Assembly (NCBI GenBank): GCA_021773645.1
Contig: JAJFJU010000019.1
Coordinates: forward strand, 1-55,933
Reading direction: 5' to 3'
DNA length: 55,933 nt
Source of the DNA: Gammaproteobacteria bacterium
Lineage (GTDB): Bacteria; Pseudomonadota; Gammaproteobacteria; HK1
The notes beneath the pieces were generated by a model. The model did not search any database. It was not told where the DNA came from and was given only the letters and a program-made list of their open reading frames with translations. Position 1 is the first letter of the stretch. Every line of letters starts with the position of its first letter. Both the position numbers and the translations under genes were made by a program. Shown here one piece after another: positions 17,259 through 25,994 of this stretch.

Positions 17259-17335
17259 GCCCCGGTAGCTCAGTTGGATAGAGCGTCCCCCTCCTAAGGG
17301 GAAGGCCGGGGGTTCGAATCCTCCCCGGGGCGCCA
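17259..17335 (+). tRNA. tRNA-Arg (anticodon CCT)
   Basis: A 77-base cloverleaf. The acceptor GCCCCGG pairs with CCGGGGC, then G73 and an encoded CCA. The D-arm is GCTC/GAGC with GTTGGATA, the anticodon stem TCCCC/GGGGA with loop CTCCTAA (anticodon CCT, reading AGG), and the T-arm GGGGG-TTCGAAT-CCTCC. It stands between the divergent CYTH-CHAD gene and psd. Confidence 0.95.
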
Positions 17336-17412
17336 TTTATAATCACTCTGAGCATCCATAAAATCGCCCATAGATAGCTCGTATCGATGGCTATGTGGGG
17401 GGAATGAAGGCA

Positions 17413-18324
17413 ATGAATAAATCATCAGAATTCCCACATTCCAATGCCGCGGGGGCCAGCGCCTTAGATCTGGCTTGTGGCTGGATGCAATATCTCTGTC
17501 CACAACATGGATTATCACGCTTGGTTTTGCGTGCCACCCGGATTCGTGCACCTTGGCTTAAAACCCGCCAGATCGAGTGCTTTGCCCGAAACTTTCGGGT
17601 TGATCTTGCTACTGCCGCCAATCCCGAGCTATCCACATACGTCGATTTCAACAGCTTTTTTACCCGTGCCCTGCGCCCGGACCTGCTTCCACAACCCACA
17701 GAAGATGGCAGCCTGATCTCACCGGTGGAGGGCGCCGTCAGTCAGCTGGGCCAGATTCAAGCAGGACGGATATTCCAGGCCAAGGGGCGCAGCTACAGTG
17801 CTTGCGAGTTACTTGGAGACGATCGACAGCGGGCCGAGCCTTTTCAAAATGGCAGTTTCAGCACCATTTATCTGTCCCCACGCAACTACCATCGCATACA
17901 TATGCCGATTGCCGGCCAGCTGCGAGAAATGATTCATATCCCCGGAGGTTTGTTTAGCGTCAACGGGCGCACCGCACGGGCCATCCCCCGCCTGTTTGCG
18001 CGCAATGAACGGGTAGTGGCCATCTTTGATACGCAATATGGGCCCATGGCAATGGTGTTGGTGGGAGCGCTTTGCGTAGGCGGTATTGAGATGGTGTGGG
18101 CGGGGTCGGTAACACCACCTAAAGGAAAGGCTATTCGGGTTTCAAACTATCCAGCCACCGGAGCCGATAGTGTCCATCTATCTCAAGGAGCAGAGATGGG
18201 GCGCTTTAATATGGGCTCAACGGTAATTTTGCTATTTCCTAAAAATGCCGTTGAATGGAAACTCGGTTTGGCCTCCGAACAAGCGCTGGGGCTTGGGGAA
18301 AAGCTGGGAACGATGTGGATTTAG
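17413..18324 (+). CDS. psd: Phosphatidylserine decarboxylase proenzyme
   Basis: Psd decarboxylates phosphatidylserine to phosphatidylethanolamine at the inner membrane and self-cleaves to create its pyruvoyl cofactor. The cleavage motif GRFNMGSTVILLF has Gly268-Ser269-Thr270. The His pair is in YLSPRNYHRIHMP (160 and 163), and FNSFFTRALRP, LFSVNGRTA and LFARNERVV are family motifs. The segment SPVEGAVSQLG has Glu106 where E. coli has the catalytic Asp90 (PADG). Candidate starts are GTG 17395, ATG 17404 and ATG 17413; only the last has a well-spaced GGGGGA. It follows tRNA-Arg. The 303 aa are near the family norm. Confidence 0.93.
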   Translation: MNKSSEFPHSNAAGASALDLACGWMQYLCPQHGLSRLVLRATRIRAPWLKTRQIECFARNFRVDLATAANPELSTYVDFNSFFTRALRPDLLPQPTEDGSLISPVEGAVSQLGQIQAGRIFQAKGRSYSACELLGDDRQRAEPFQNGSFSTIYLSPRNYHRIHMPIAGQLREMIHIPGGLFSVNGRTARAIPRLFARNERVVAIFDTQYGPMAMVLVGALCVGGIEMVWAGSVTPPKGKAIRVSNYPATGADSVHLSQGAEMGRFNMGSTVILLFPKNAVEWKLGLASEQALGLGEKLGTMWI

Positions 18325-18352
18325 AAAAAGCCCGCATTAATGCTTTATCCAA

Positions 18353-18381
18353 CGACGGCTGTTCCGAGAGAACGGCCGTCG
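18353..18381. terminator. Strong hairpin between convergent psd and nuoN
   Basis: CGACGGCTGTTC and GAACGGCCGTCG form a 12-bp stem with one T:G pair and a 5-base loop. It lies 28 bp after psd and 15 bp after nuoN on the other strand. A long U-tract is missing on both sides, so it may act as a bidirectional terminator or as a 3'-end protecting stem. Position and stability support an end-of-transcript role. Confidence 0.6.
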
Positions 18382-18396
18382 ATAATAGAATCGAAG

Positions 18397-19839
18397 CTAA
18401 ATAGCGAAGGCGCTAATGCAAAGTGCCATTAGGGCCCCGGGATAGAGGCCGAGGGCTAGGATAGCCAGCGCATTGGTGCTGATCATCACGCGCATATCCG
18501 CAGGCGCCGCCACCGCAGAATGGTCCGTTGGCTTTTCAAAATACATCAAGCGCACGATACGGATGTAATAGAACAGCCCAATTAGCGAGAACACCACGGA
18601 GACCACCGCCAACCACACCATATCCACGGCAACCAACTCACGCAGTACCGACCATTTTGCCCAAAAACCCAGGAATGGCGGCAAACCACCCATGGATAAC
18701 ATCAGGATAAGCATCAAAAAGGCATACCAGGGGCTGCGTTCATTAAGGCCGCGGAAATCATCCAGACGATCCGACTCAAATCCGGCCCGGCTTAGCAAAA
18801 TGATCATGCCAAAACCGCCCATAGCCATCAACGCGTAGACGATGATGTAGAACATGGAAGCGGCATATCCAGCTGCGGTGCCGGCAATCAAGCCAAGGAA
18901 CATGTATCCCATGTGCGCGATGGTGGAATAACCCAACATGCGTTTTAGATTGGTTTGGGCAATAGCAACCACGTTGCCAACGGCCAATGAAAGGATCGCA
19001 AGCAATATCAGCATATCGCTCCAATCACCTCTTAGACCCACCATGCCATCTACGAGAAAGCGCATGAGCATCGCAAAGCCAGCCAGTTTCGGCGCAGTAC
19101 CGACAAACAAGGTGACGGGAGTGGGTGCACCCTGATAGAGATCCGGGACCCACATATGGAATGGCACCGCACCCAGTTTGAAAGCGATACCTACTACCAC
19201 AAATACCAGGCCAAGCATCAGAACAATATTACGTCCCTCGCCTTCAGCACCAATAGCGCTTCTTAGTTCACCAATATCGAGGGTGCCGGTCGCTCCGTAG
19301 AGCAGCGAAATACCGTAAAGCAAGATCCCGGAGGCCAAGGCGGCCAGAATGAAGTACTTCATCGCCGCTTCCGAGGCGACAATGGAATCCCGATGTAGCG
19401 CCACCAGAGCGTAAAGCGCTAGTGATAGCAATTCGAGTCCGAGATAGAGGGTCAGAAAGCTGTGGCCGGAAATCAGCACCATCATGCCCAGCACCGCAAA
19501 CAGGCCAAGCAGATAGAATTCGCCCTTGAATAGATTGCGCGCCCGCAGATACTCCTTGGAATAGAAGAAGGCGAAATAGGTCATCAACAACACGAAAACC
19601 TTGAGCACACTACCCATACGGTCGAGTACAAAGCTATCGCTAAAGGTAAGCACCGACTCCGCCGGATAAAGCAGCATTACCAAAATTGCTGTTACCACCA
19701 AAGAGGCTTGAGACAGCTGATAGGTGACCAATCGATACCGTTCCGGCACGTAGACGTCGACAAGCAGAATCAGGCACGTCATAGAGAGGAGAAAAATCTC
19801 CGGTGCCGCGGGTAGGAAGTCGTTTAGCATAAGGCTCAT
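18397..19839 (-). CDS. nuoN: NADH-quinone oxidoreductase subunit N
   Basis: NuoN is one of the three antiporter-like proton-pumping membrane subunits of complex I. The 480-aa protein is almost entirely transmembrane (about 14 helices). It has the KEYLRARN start of the pump fold, the broken-helix region with Lys/His in FKLGAVPFHMWVPDLYQGAPTPVT (about residues 220-243) and the NLKRMLGYSTIAHMGYM motif. It is the last gene of nuoA-N and ends before the hairpin at 18353-18381. The gap to nuoM is 35 bp. Confidence 0.97.
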   Translation of the reverse strand: MSLMLNDFLPAAPEIFLLSMTCLILLVDVYVPERYRLVTYQLSQASLVVTAILVMLLYPAESVLTFSDSFVLDRMGSVLKVFVLLMTYFAFFYSKEYLRARNLFKGEFYLLGLFAVLGMMVLISGHSFLTLYLGLELLSLALYALVALHRDSIVASEAAMKYFILAALASGILLYGISLLYGATGTLDIGELRSAIGAEGEGRNIVLMLGLVFVVVGIAFKLGAVPFHMWVPDLYQGAPTPVTLFVGTAPKLAGFAMLMRFLVDGMVGLRGDWSDMLILLAILSLAVGNVVAIAQTNLKRMLGYSTIAHMGYMFLGLIAGTAAGYAASMFYIIVYALMAMGGFGMIILLSRAGFESDRLDDFRGLNERSPWYAFLMLILMLSMGGLPPFLGFWAKWSVLRELVAVDMVWLAVVSVVFSLIGLFYYIRIVRLMYFEKPTDHSAVAAPADMRVMISTNALAILALGLYPGALMALCISAFAI

Positions 19840-19874
19840 ATTTAGTCTGACTCGGTGCTAGCGATTAGCCGGCG

Positions 19875-21392
19875 TTACAATTTGGATACGGCGATTTGCT
19901 GTAACAGATTTTCCACGCTGGGCTGCAAAATTTCTAATAGTGGTGCCGGCCATAAACCTATCCATAGCACCGGGATTGCGAGCAAAACGAGGAAAAGAAT
20001 TTCACGTCCATTAACATCGCTTAGGCCCGCGACACCATCATTTCCCACGGGGCCGAAGATCACCCGTTTATACATCCATAGGGTATAGGCAGCTCCCAGA
20101 ATCAGGGTCAATCCCGCCAGGAAGGCAATCCAGAAGTTGGCTTTGAAGCTACCCATAATGACCATGAATTCGCCGACGAACCCGGAGGTGCCCGGCAAAC
20201 CACTGTTGGCCAAGGCAAACAGCATCATAAAGGCGGCGAAGATCGGCATGGTATTCACTACACCGCCGTAATCTTTAATGTCGCGACTGTGAAGGCGGTC
20301 ATACATTACGCCAACGCACAGGAACATAGCGGCCGAGATGAAACCGTGAGAGATCATCTGTACCAAACTGCCCTGCACTCCCATTCCCGCGCCAGCCATG
20401 CTTCCGGTATCAGCAAAGATACGGAAGGCGATAAACAAGCCCAGGGTGGCAAAACCCATGTGAGAAATGGAGGAATAGGCAATGAGCTTCTTCATGTCTG
20501 GCTGCACGATGGCGACAAAGCCAATGTAGACAATGGCAACCAGCGATAGGCCAATCATCATTCCGGACAGCTCAAGACTCGCATCTGGAGCTATAGGGAG
20601 ACTAAAGCGAATGAGGCCATAACCACCCAGTTTCAGCATCACCGCGGCCAGAATAACGGAGCCGCCGGTGGGTGCCTCAACATGGGCATCCGGCAGCCAA
20701 GTATGCACCGGCCACATGGGTACCTTCACCGCGAAGGCCGCCAGGAAGGCGAGGAATATCAGCGTCTGCTCCGTGAGGCTTAGAGGTAATTGATGCAAAT
20801 CGGCGATGGCAAAACTACCGCCCTGAGCATAGAGATAAAGCAATGCCACCAACATCAGCACCGAGCCAAAGAAGGTGAACAGGAAGAACTTTATGGTGGC
20901 GTATACCCGCCGTGGCCCGCCCCAGATTCCGATAATGAGGAACATGGGAATCAGCAAGGCCTCCCAGAACACATAGAACAGGATGGAATCGAGGGCCGCA
21001 AAAGCACCGACCATAAGTCCTTCAAGTACCAGGAACGCCGCCAAGTATTGAGCCGCACGCTGCTTTATCACCGACCAACTGGAGATGATAACGATCACCG
21101 TAATGAATGTGGTCAGAATAACCAGTGGCATAGAGATGCCGTCGACGCCCAAGTGATAATTAATATCGAAGGCAGCGATCCACGGCATGCGTTCGACAAA
21201 CTGCATGTCCGCGGTGGAGAGGTCAAAGCGCGTATACAACGGCAACGACAGCAAAAAGGTGAGGATTGAAGTTGCCAACGCAATAACGCGCGCGGTGGGC
21301 ACATTACGCTCACCACCGGCAATCAGAACCCAGATGCCCCCGAGAATTGGGGCCCAAATGATGAGACTTAGAAGTGGTATATCCGCCAGCAT
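19875..21392 (-). CDS. nuoM: NADH-quinone oxidoreductase subunit M
   Basis: NuoM is an antiporter-like pump subunit of complex I. The 505 aa form about 14 helices. Visible motifs are the conserved Glu region IFYVFWEALLIPMFLIIGIWGG, the key Lys in AFAVKVPMWPVHTWLPDAHVEAPTGGSV and QPDMKKLIAYSSISHMGF. It lies 21 bp after nuoL. Length and motif order fit the family exactly. Confidence 0.98.
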   Translation of the reverse strand: MLADIPLLSLIIWAPILGGIWVLIAGGERNVPTARVIALATSILTFLLSLPLYTRFDLSTADMQFVERMPWIAAFDINYHLGVDGISMPLVILTTFITVIVIISSWSVIKQRAAQYLAAFLVLEGLMVGAFAALDSILFYVFWEALLIPMFLIIGIWGGPRRVYATIKFFLFTFFGSVLMLVALLYLYAQGGSFAIADLHQLPLSLTEQTLIFLAFLAAFAVKVPMWPVHTWLPDAHVEAPTGGSVILAAVMLKLGGYGLIRFSLPIAPDASLELSGMMIGLSLVAIVYIGFVAIVQPDMKKLIAYSSISHMGFATLGLFIAFRIFADTGSMAGAGMGVQGSLVQMISHGFISAAMFLCVGVMYDRLHSRDIKDYGGVVNTMPIFAAFMMLFALANSGLPGTSGFVGEFMVIMGSFKANFWIAFLAGLTLILGAAYTLWMYKRVIFGPVGNDGVAGLSDVNGREILFLVLLAIPVLWIGLWPAPLLEILQPSVENLLQQIAVSKL

Positions 21393-21413
21393 ATGCTCAG
21401 CCCTAAGGCTCCG

Positions 21414-23378
21414 TTAGAGAATGACAAACCAGGAGATCATTACCAGCAAGCCCAAAATCATGGCTAGCGCGTAATGGAAGAGAAAGCCGCTCTGAATATG
21501 ACGCATCACAGAGGCAAGCCAAGCTACTGTGCGGGCTGATCCGTTAATCACCAAGCCATCGATGATTGCCGCATCGCCACCGCGCCAAAGCACTGTACCG
21601 ATTCCGCGCGCACCGCCCGCAAAAAAGACTTCGTTGAAACGGTCGAAACCGTATTTTTGCTCCAATACGTTATAGAGCAGAGCAAAACTCTGTTTGATAC
21701 GTTCCGGCAATTCCGGCCGTACCAGATAGAGGTACCAGGCAACCCCTACACCTGCCATGGCCAGCACAAATGGCGCGCCGGTGATGCCATGAAGCACAAA
21801 GCCACCAGCACTGTGGAAATTGGCAGCTATGGGGCCAAGCACATTATGTTCTGGCAGGACCATGATGGAATGACCGAAAAGCTCGCCATTCAAAACTGAT
21901 TCAATACCCATCCAACCAATGACCACCGAGGGAATAGCCAGCATAATCAGGGGCGCGGTCACCACTCCAGGCGTTTCTCGCAGGCTGGAGCGTACACTGG
22001 CACTCATGCGTTCCTTGCCATGAAACACCAGGAAATACATCCGGAAGCTATACAGTGCGGTAATAAACACCCCGGCAAGCACACTGAAATAGGCAAAACC
22101 GGCACCCGGCAACTCGGAGTGATGCACCGCCTCGATAATAAGATCCTTGGAGAAGAATCCGGAGAATCCCGGGAAGCCTATGAGGGCAACGGAACCGATA
22201 AGTGCCGTTATCCAGGTTATCGGCATGTATTTACGCAACCCACCCATGTTGCGAATATCCTGGTCATGATGCATGGCGATAATGACCGAGCCCGCCCCTA
22301 AAAATAGCAGTGCCTTGAAGAAGGCATGGGTTCCTAAGTGGAAGATGGCACCCGCGTAGGCCGAGGCCCCGAGAGCAACGGTCATATAACCCAGTTGAGA
22401 CAGCGTCGAATAGGCGATGACGCGTTTGATATCGTTTTGCACGATACCCACCAGGCCCATAGCCAGGGCGGTAATCGCACCTATGACCATGACGAAACTC
22501 AACGCAGTTTCGGATAGCTCAAACAGCGGCGACATGCGCGCCACCATAAAGATACCTGCGGTGACCATGGTCGCCGCATGGATCAGCGCTGAGATTGGGG
22601 TAGGGCCTTCCATGGAATCAGGCAGCCAAACATGAAGTGGCATCTGGGCTGATTTACCCATGGCGCCAATAAATAGCAGGATGCAAATAACGCTCATGAG
22701 GGACCAGTTGACTCCAGGAAACACCTGAATCGTCAGTTCCCGCAGCAACGGAGCCGTCTCAAAGACTGTGGCGTAATGAAGGCTACCGAAATACATTAGC
22801 ACGGCAGCGATACCCAGCAGGAAACCAAAGTCCCCTACCCGGTTAACCAAAAATGCCTTGAGATTTGCGTAAATCGCAGATTCACGCTGATACCAAAAAC
22901 CGATGAGCAGGTAAGACATTACGCCGACCGCTTCCCAACCGAAAAACAACTGCAGAAAGTTGTTTGACATCACCAGGGTAAGCATGGCGAAGGTAAACAA
23001 GGAAATATAACTAAAGAAACGCTGGTAACCCGGGTCATCGTGCATATAACCGATGGTGTAGATATGCACCATTAGCGACACGAAGGTCACCACCGTCATC
23101 ATCAGGCTGCTCAGCTCATCAATGCGGAAGCCCACTTCGAGATGAACGCCCTCAATCACGCCCCAGGTATAAAGCGTGGCGTCATAGATCGGGCCACCAT
23201 CAAAGACGATGCCCTTGAAAGTCATTGCCGAAAGGCCAAAGGCAATAGCCACGCCAATGATAGTCACCGTATGCGCGCCAACACGCCCGATAATTTTGCC
23301 GCCAAAGCCCGCTAACAGCGCCCCAAATAGCGGTGCTAGAACGATAGCCAGATACATGGTTTGTGAGTTTTGCGCCAC
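21414..23378 (-). CDS. nuoL: NADH-quinone oxidoreductase subunit L
   Basis: NuoL is the distal pump subunit of complex I, with the long lateral helix along the membrane arm. The 654 aa show the antiporter core (LQLFFGWEAVGVMSYLLIGFW, GKSAQMPLHVWLPDSMEGPTPISALIHAATMV, NDIKRVIAYSTLSQLGYM) and an extended C-terminal part with a final hydrophobic anchor. The chosen start is a GTG with AAGGG seven bases upstream, 3 bp after nuoK. An internal ATG seven codons later has no ribosome-binding site. Confidence 0.97.
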   Translation of the reverse strand: MAQNSQTMYLAIVLAPLFGALLAGFGGKIIGRVGAHTVTIIGVAIAFGLSAMTFKGIVFDGGPIYDATLYTWGVIEGVHLEVGFRIDELSSLMMTVVTFVSLMVHIYTIGYMHDDPGYQRFFSYISLFTFAMLTLVMSNNFLQLFFGWEAVGVMSYLLIGFWYQRESAIYANLKAFLVNRVGDFGFLLGIAAVLMYFGSLHYATVFETAPLLRELTIQVFPGVNWSLMSVICILLFIGAMGKSAQMPLHVWLPDSMEGPTPISALIHAATMVTAGIFMVARMSPLFELSETALSFVMVIGAITALAMGLVGIVQNDIKRVIAYSTLSQLGYMTVALGASAYAGAIFHLGTHAFFKALLFLGAGSVIIAMHHDQDIRNMGGLRKYMPITWITALIGSVALIGFPGFSGFFSKDLIIEAVHHSELPGAGFAYFSVLAGVFITALYSFRMYFLVFHGKERMSASVRSSLRETPGVVTAPLIMLAIPSVVIGWMGIESVLNGELFGHSIMVLPEHNVLGPIAANFHSAGGFVLHGITGAPFVLAMAGVGVAWYLYLVRPELPERIKQSFALLYNVLEQKYGFDRFNEVFFAGGARGIGTVLWRGGDAAIIDGLVINGSARTVAWLASVMRHIQSGFLFHYALAMILGLLVMISWFVIL

Positions 23379-23381
23379 GTC

Positions 23382-23687
23382 TTAACCCTTTAGGGAATCG
23401 AGTTCGCCAACGTTAATAGTCTGGCGGTTACGGAATAGCACCACCAGAATCGCCAGCCCGATGGCTGCTTCCGCCGCTGCCACCGTGAGGATGAAGAAGA
23501 CAAATATCTGTCCTGCCACATCGCCTAAATAATGAGAAAAAGCCACAAAATTCATGTTTACCGCTAGCAACATCAGTTCCAGCGACATCATCAAGATGAT
23601 TAAATTCTTGCGGTTGATGTAAATACCCGCCACGCCGAGGCAAAACATTATGGCCCCGAGGATGAGAAAGTCAGATAAGGCGATCAT
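23382..23687 (-). CDS. nuoK: NADH-quinone oxidoreductase subunit K
   Basis: NuoK is a three-helix membrane subunit of complex I. The 101 aa match the family exactly. The first helix is [22 protein letters not shown]. The second carries the conserved Glu in [18 protein letters not shown]. The third carries [19 protein letters not shown] with the second conserved Glu. It is 13 bp after nuoJ and 3 bp before nuoL. Confidence 0.97.
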   Translation of the reverse strand: MIALSDFLILGAIMFCLGVAGIYINRKNLIILMMSLELMLLAVNMNFVAFSHYLGDVAGQIFVFFILTVAAAEAAIGLAILVVLFRNRQTINVGELDSLKG

Positions 23688-23700
23688 GGTCTGCAGTCCC

Positions 23701-24318
23701 TTAAGGTGTTTCCAAGTCCGACCGTTCGGCCGCCATCTGTACCAGGCGCACCCGGTCCTTACGATTCACTGCTACCTGTTGATTCGGCTGCTGTCCTTTG
23801 CGCGTCCTGCGGCGTGCACCTAAGGTCAACGCTATCGCGGCAACGATCGCAACCAGTAGCAGTACCGAGGCTATCTCAAAGGGATAGACGTAAACCGTGT
23901 ACAGCACGCTACCCAATTCCTCGATATTGCTATAGCCCGCACCGTGATGCGCAGGTGCCGGTACGATATCGAGTCCAAACTGACTGGCTCCCACAACGGT
24001 AGCGATTTCCAAACCGACCAACACTGCAATGAGAATACCTACCGGCATATATCGGCTAAAGCCCTCCCGCATCACCAGCGAATTGACATCCAGCATCATG
24101 ATGACAAACAGGAACAACACCATCACCGCGCCCACATAGACCAGCACCAGGGTCATGGCGAGGAATTCCGCATCCAACAGCAACCAGATTCCGGCGGTAG
24201 TAAAAAAGGCGAGCACCAGAAAAAGCGCCGCGTGAATCGGGTTGCGGACCGTAACCACCATGCTTCCGGCAAACACCAGAATGCCGGAAAGCGCATAGAA
24301 GACGAGTTGTTCCACCAT
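23701..24318 (-). CDS. nuoJ: NADH-quinone oxidoreductase subunit J
   Basis: NuoJ is a five-helix membrane subunit near the quinone end of complex I. The start [38 protein letters not shown] and the conserved [19 protein letters not shown] with its Tyr/Gly motif identify it. The frame is open to a TTG at 24375, but the ATG at 24318 gives the standard family N-terminus (205 aa). The last 40 residues are hydrophilic and Arg/Gln-rich, as in other proteobacteria. Confidence 0.95.
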   Translation of the reverse strand: MVEQLVFYALSGILVFAGSMVVTVRNPIHAALFLVLAFFTTAGIWLLLDAEFLAMTLVLVYVGAVMVLFLFVIMMLDVNSLVMREGFSRYMPVGILIAVLVGLEIATVVGASQFGLDIVPAPAHHGAGYSNIEELGSVLYTVYVYPFEIASVLLLVAIVAAIALTLGARRRTRKGQQPNQQVAVNRKDRVRLVQMAAERSDLETP

Positions 24319-24425
24319 AAAAAACGACCGACAGTTGTGTGAGTAATGTTGAAAAAGCCCGCAGCGCTCTTTCAACTCGAGGTCAGCAATAACCGACCAG
24401 ATTCCGTTACATTAAAACCTCAGCT
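24319..24425. other. Gap between nuoI and nuoJ
   Basis: About 107 bp separate nuoI from nuoJ, larger than other gaps in the operon. I see no convincing hairpin, promoter or small gene in it. An open frame continues from nuoJ through part of it but looks non-coding. Confidence 0.4.
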
Positions 24426-24914
24426 TTAACGATACTTGGCGTCTACCGCACGATCTTCGGCAATGCGACCTTCTTCGTCAGCACCTACCGCCAATAACTT
24501 AACTTTGTTCATCAGCAAATCGCTACGCTTCTCGCCGTGATATTCAAATATCCGAGTCTCTACGATGGAATCCACCGGACAGGCCTCTTCACAAAAACCA
24601 CAGAAAATACATTTACTTAAATCAATATCGTAGCGAGTGGTGCGGCGCGAGCCATCGTCACGCGGTTCCACATCAATGGTAATAGCAAGTGCAGGACAAA
24701 CAGCCTCACAGAGTTTGCAGGCAATGCAACGCTCCTCGCCATTTTCATAACGGCGTAGCGCATGCAAGCCACGAAAACGTGGGGACTGAGGTGCCTTTTC
24801 CTCGGGATAACGCACAGTCACTTTTTTGGCAAACAGGTAGCGCCCGGTCAGGAACAATCCCTTCCAGAGTTCCCATAACAGGAAAGTCTTAATAAGTCGT
24901 TGAGCAGAATTCAT
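24426..24914 (-). CDS. nuoI: NADH-quinone oxidoreductase subunit I
   Basis: NuoI carries iron-sulfur clusters N6a and N6b in the peripheral arm of complex I. The two 4Fe-4S motifs [13 protein letters not shown] (about residues 62-74) and [13 protein letters not shown] (about 101-113) are complete. The protein has 162 aa and no membrane helices, as usual. The N-terminal [17 protein letters not shown] amphipathic helix associates it with the membrane arm. It lies 12 bp after nuoH. Confidence 0.97.
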   Translation of the reverse strand: MNSAQRLIKTFLLWELWKGLFLTGRYLFAKKVTVRYPEEKAPQSPRFRGLHALRRYENGEERCIACKLCEAVCPALAITIDVEPRDDGSRRTTRYDIDLSKCIFCGFCEEACPVDSIVETRIFEYHGEKRSDLLMNKVKLLAVGADEEGRIAEDRAVDAKYR

Positions 24915-24926
24915 GGCGTCTATTTC

Positions 24927-25994
24927 CTAATCAAACCAGGGGCCAATGCCGGCGGCAATCGCCACGCCAATCACCAGAATCCAAACTAGGGTAACGGGTA
25001 TAAATACCTTCCACCCCAACCGCATAATCTGGTCGTAACGGTAACGCGGGAAGGTCGCCCGAAACCAAAGATAGAGAAATAGGAACAAGGCAACCTTAAA
25101 CACGAACCAGTGGAATCCTGAATCGAGCAGAGAACCCAACGGACTCGCCAGCGTCTCAGCGGATACCACCCCCTCGAACGGTGACAACCAGCCGCCGAGA
25201 AACATGACAGAGGAAAGCACGCTGATCAAGATCATATTGGCGTATTCAGCCATGAAGAATACCGAGAAACTCATGCCCGAATATTCCACGTGGAAGCCAG
25301 CGACGATCTCAGATTCGCCCTCCGATACATCGAAGGGGGCACGGTTGGTCTCAGCCACACCGGAGATAAAATAGACCACGAAAAGCGGTAACAAAGGCCA
25401 CACAAACCAGTGTCCAAAGCCGCCAGCCTGAGCGTTTACGATCTCGCCCAAATTCAGACTACCAGCTGCCATCAGTACCCCGACGAGGGCAAAGCCCATG
25501 GCAATTTCGTAGGAAACCATCTGCGCCGCCGAACGCATGGCGCCAAGTAGTGCATATTTAGAATTAGACGCCCAACCAGCAATAATCACCCCGTAAATGC
25601 CCATGGAGGTCATAGCGAGGATATATAGCAAACCGGCGTTAATATCCGCCAACACCCGGTCTGGACCAAAAGGCACTACAGCCCAAGCAGAAAGTGCAGC
25701 TGAGAGCGAGATAATCGGTGCCAAAATAAACAGAAAACGATTGGCACCCGCCGGAATGATCAATTCCTTAAAGGCCAGTTTAACCGCATCCGCGATGGGC
25801 TGAAGCAGACCAATGGGCCCTACCCGGTTGGGTCCCATGCGCACCTGCATAAAACCAATGACCCGGCGCTCGGCATAGGTCAAATAGGCCACGCAAAGCA
25901 GTAACGGGGTTACGATGGCAATGATCTTTAGCAAGATCAGCGTCAAGGTTTGTAGCCCGCTGGGTAACAGGTCAAGCAATGGAATCTCAGGCAT
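24927..25994 (-). CDS. nuoH: NADH-quinone oxidoreductase subunit H
   Basis: NuoH forms the quinone-binding chamber together with NuoB and NuoD. The 355 aa have about eight helices. The conserved loops [34 protein letters not shown] and [28 protein letters not shown] are complete. The start overlaps the nuoG end by 8 bp, showing coupled translation. Confidence 0.98.
   Translation of the reverse strand: MPEIPLLDLLPSGLQTLTLILLKIIAIVTPLLLCVAYLTYAERRVIGFMQVRMGPNRVGPIGLLQPIADAVKLAFKELIIPAGANRFLFILAPIISLSAALSAWAVVPFGPDRVLADINAGLLYILAMTSMGIYGVIIAGWASNSKYALLGAMRSAAQMVSYEIAMGFALVGVLMAAGSLNLGEIVNAQAGGFGHWFVWPLLPLFVVYFISGVAETNRAPFDVSEGESEIVAGFHVEYSGMSFSVFFMAEYANMILISVLSSVMFLGGWLSPFEGVVSAETLASPLGSLLDSGFHWFVFKVALFLFLYLWFRATFPRYRYDQIMRLGWKVFIPVTLVWILVIGVAIAAGIGPWFD

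Noticed and set aside
17107-17355. Small minus-strand frame over tRNA-Arg
   Set aside because: It is the reverse reading of a tRNA (the familiar GRIRTPGLPLRR-type false peptide).
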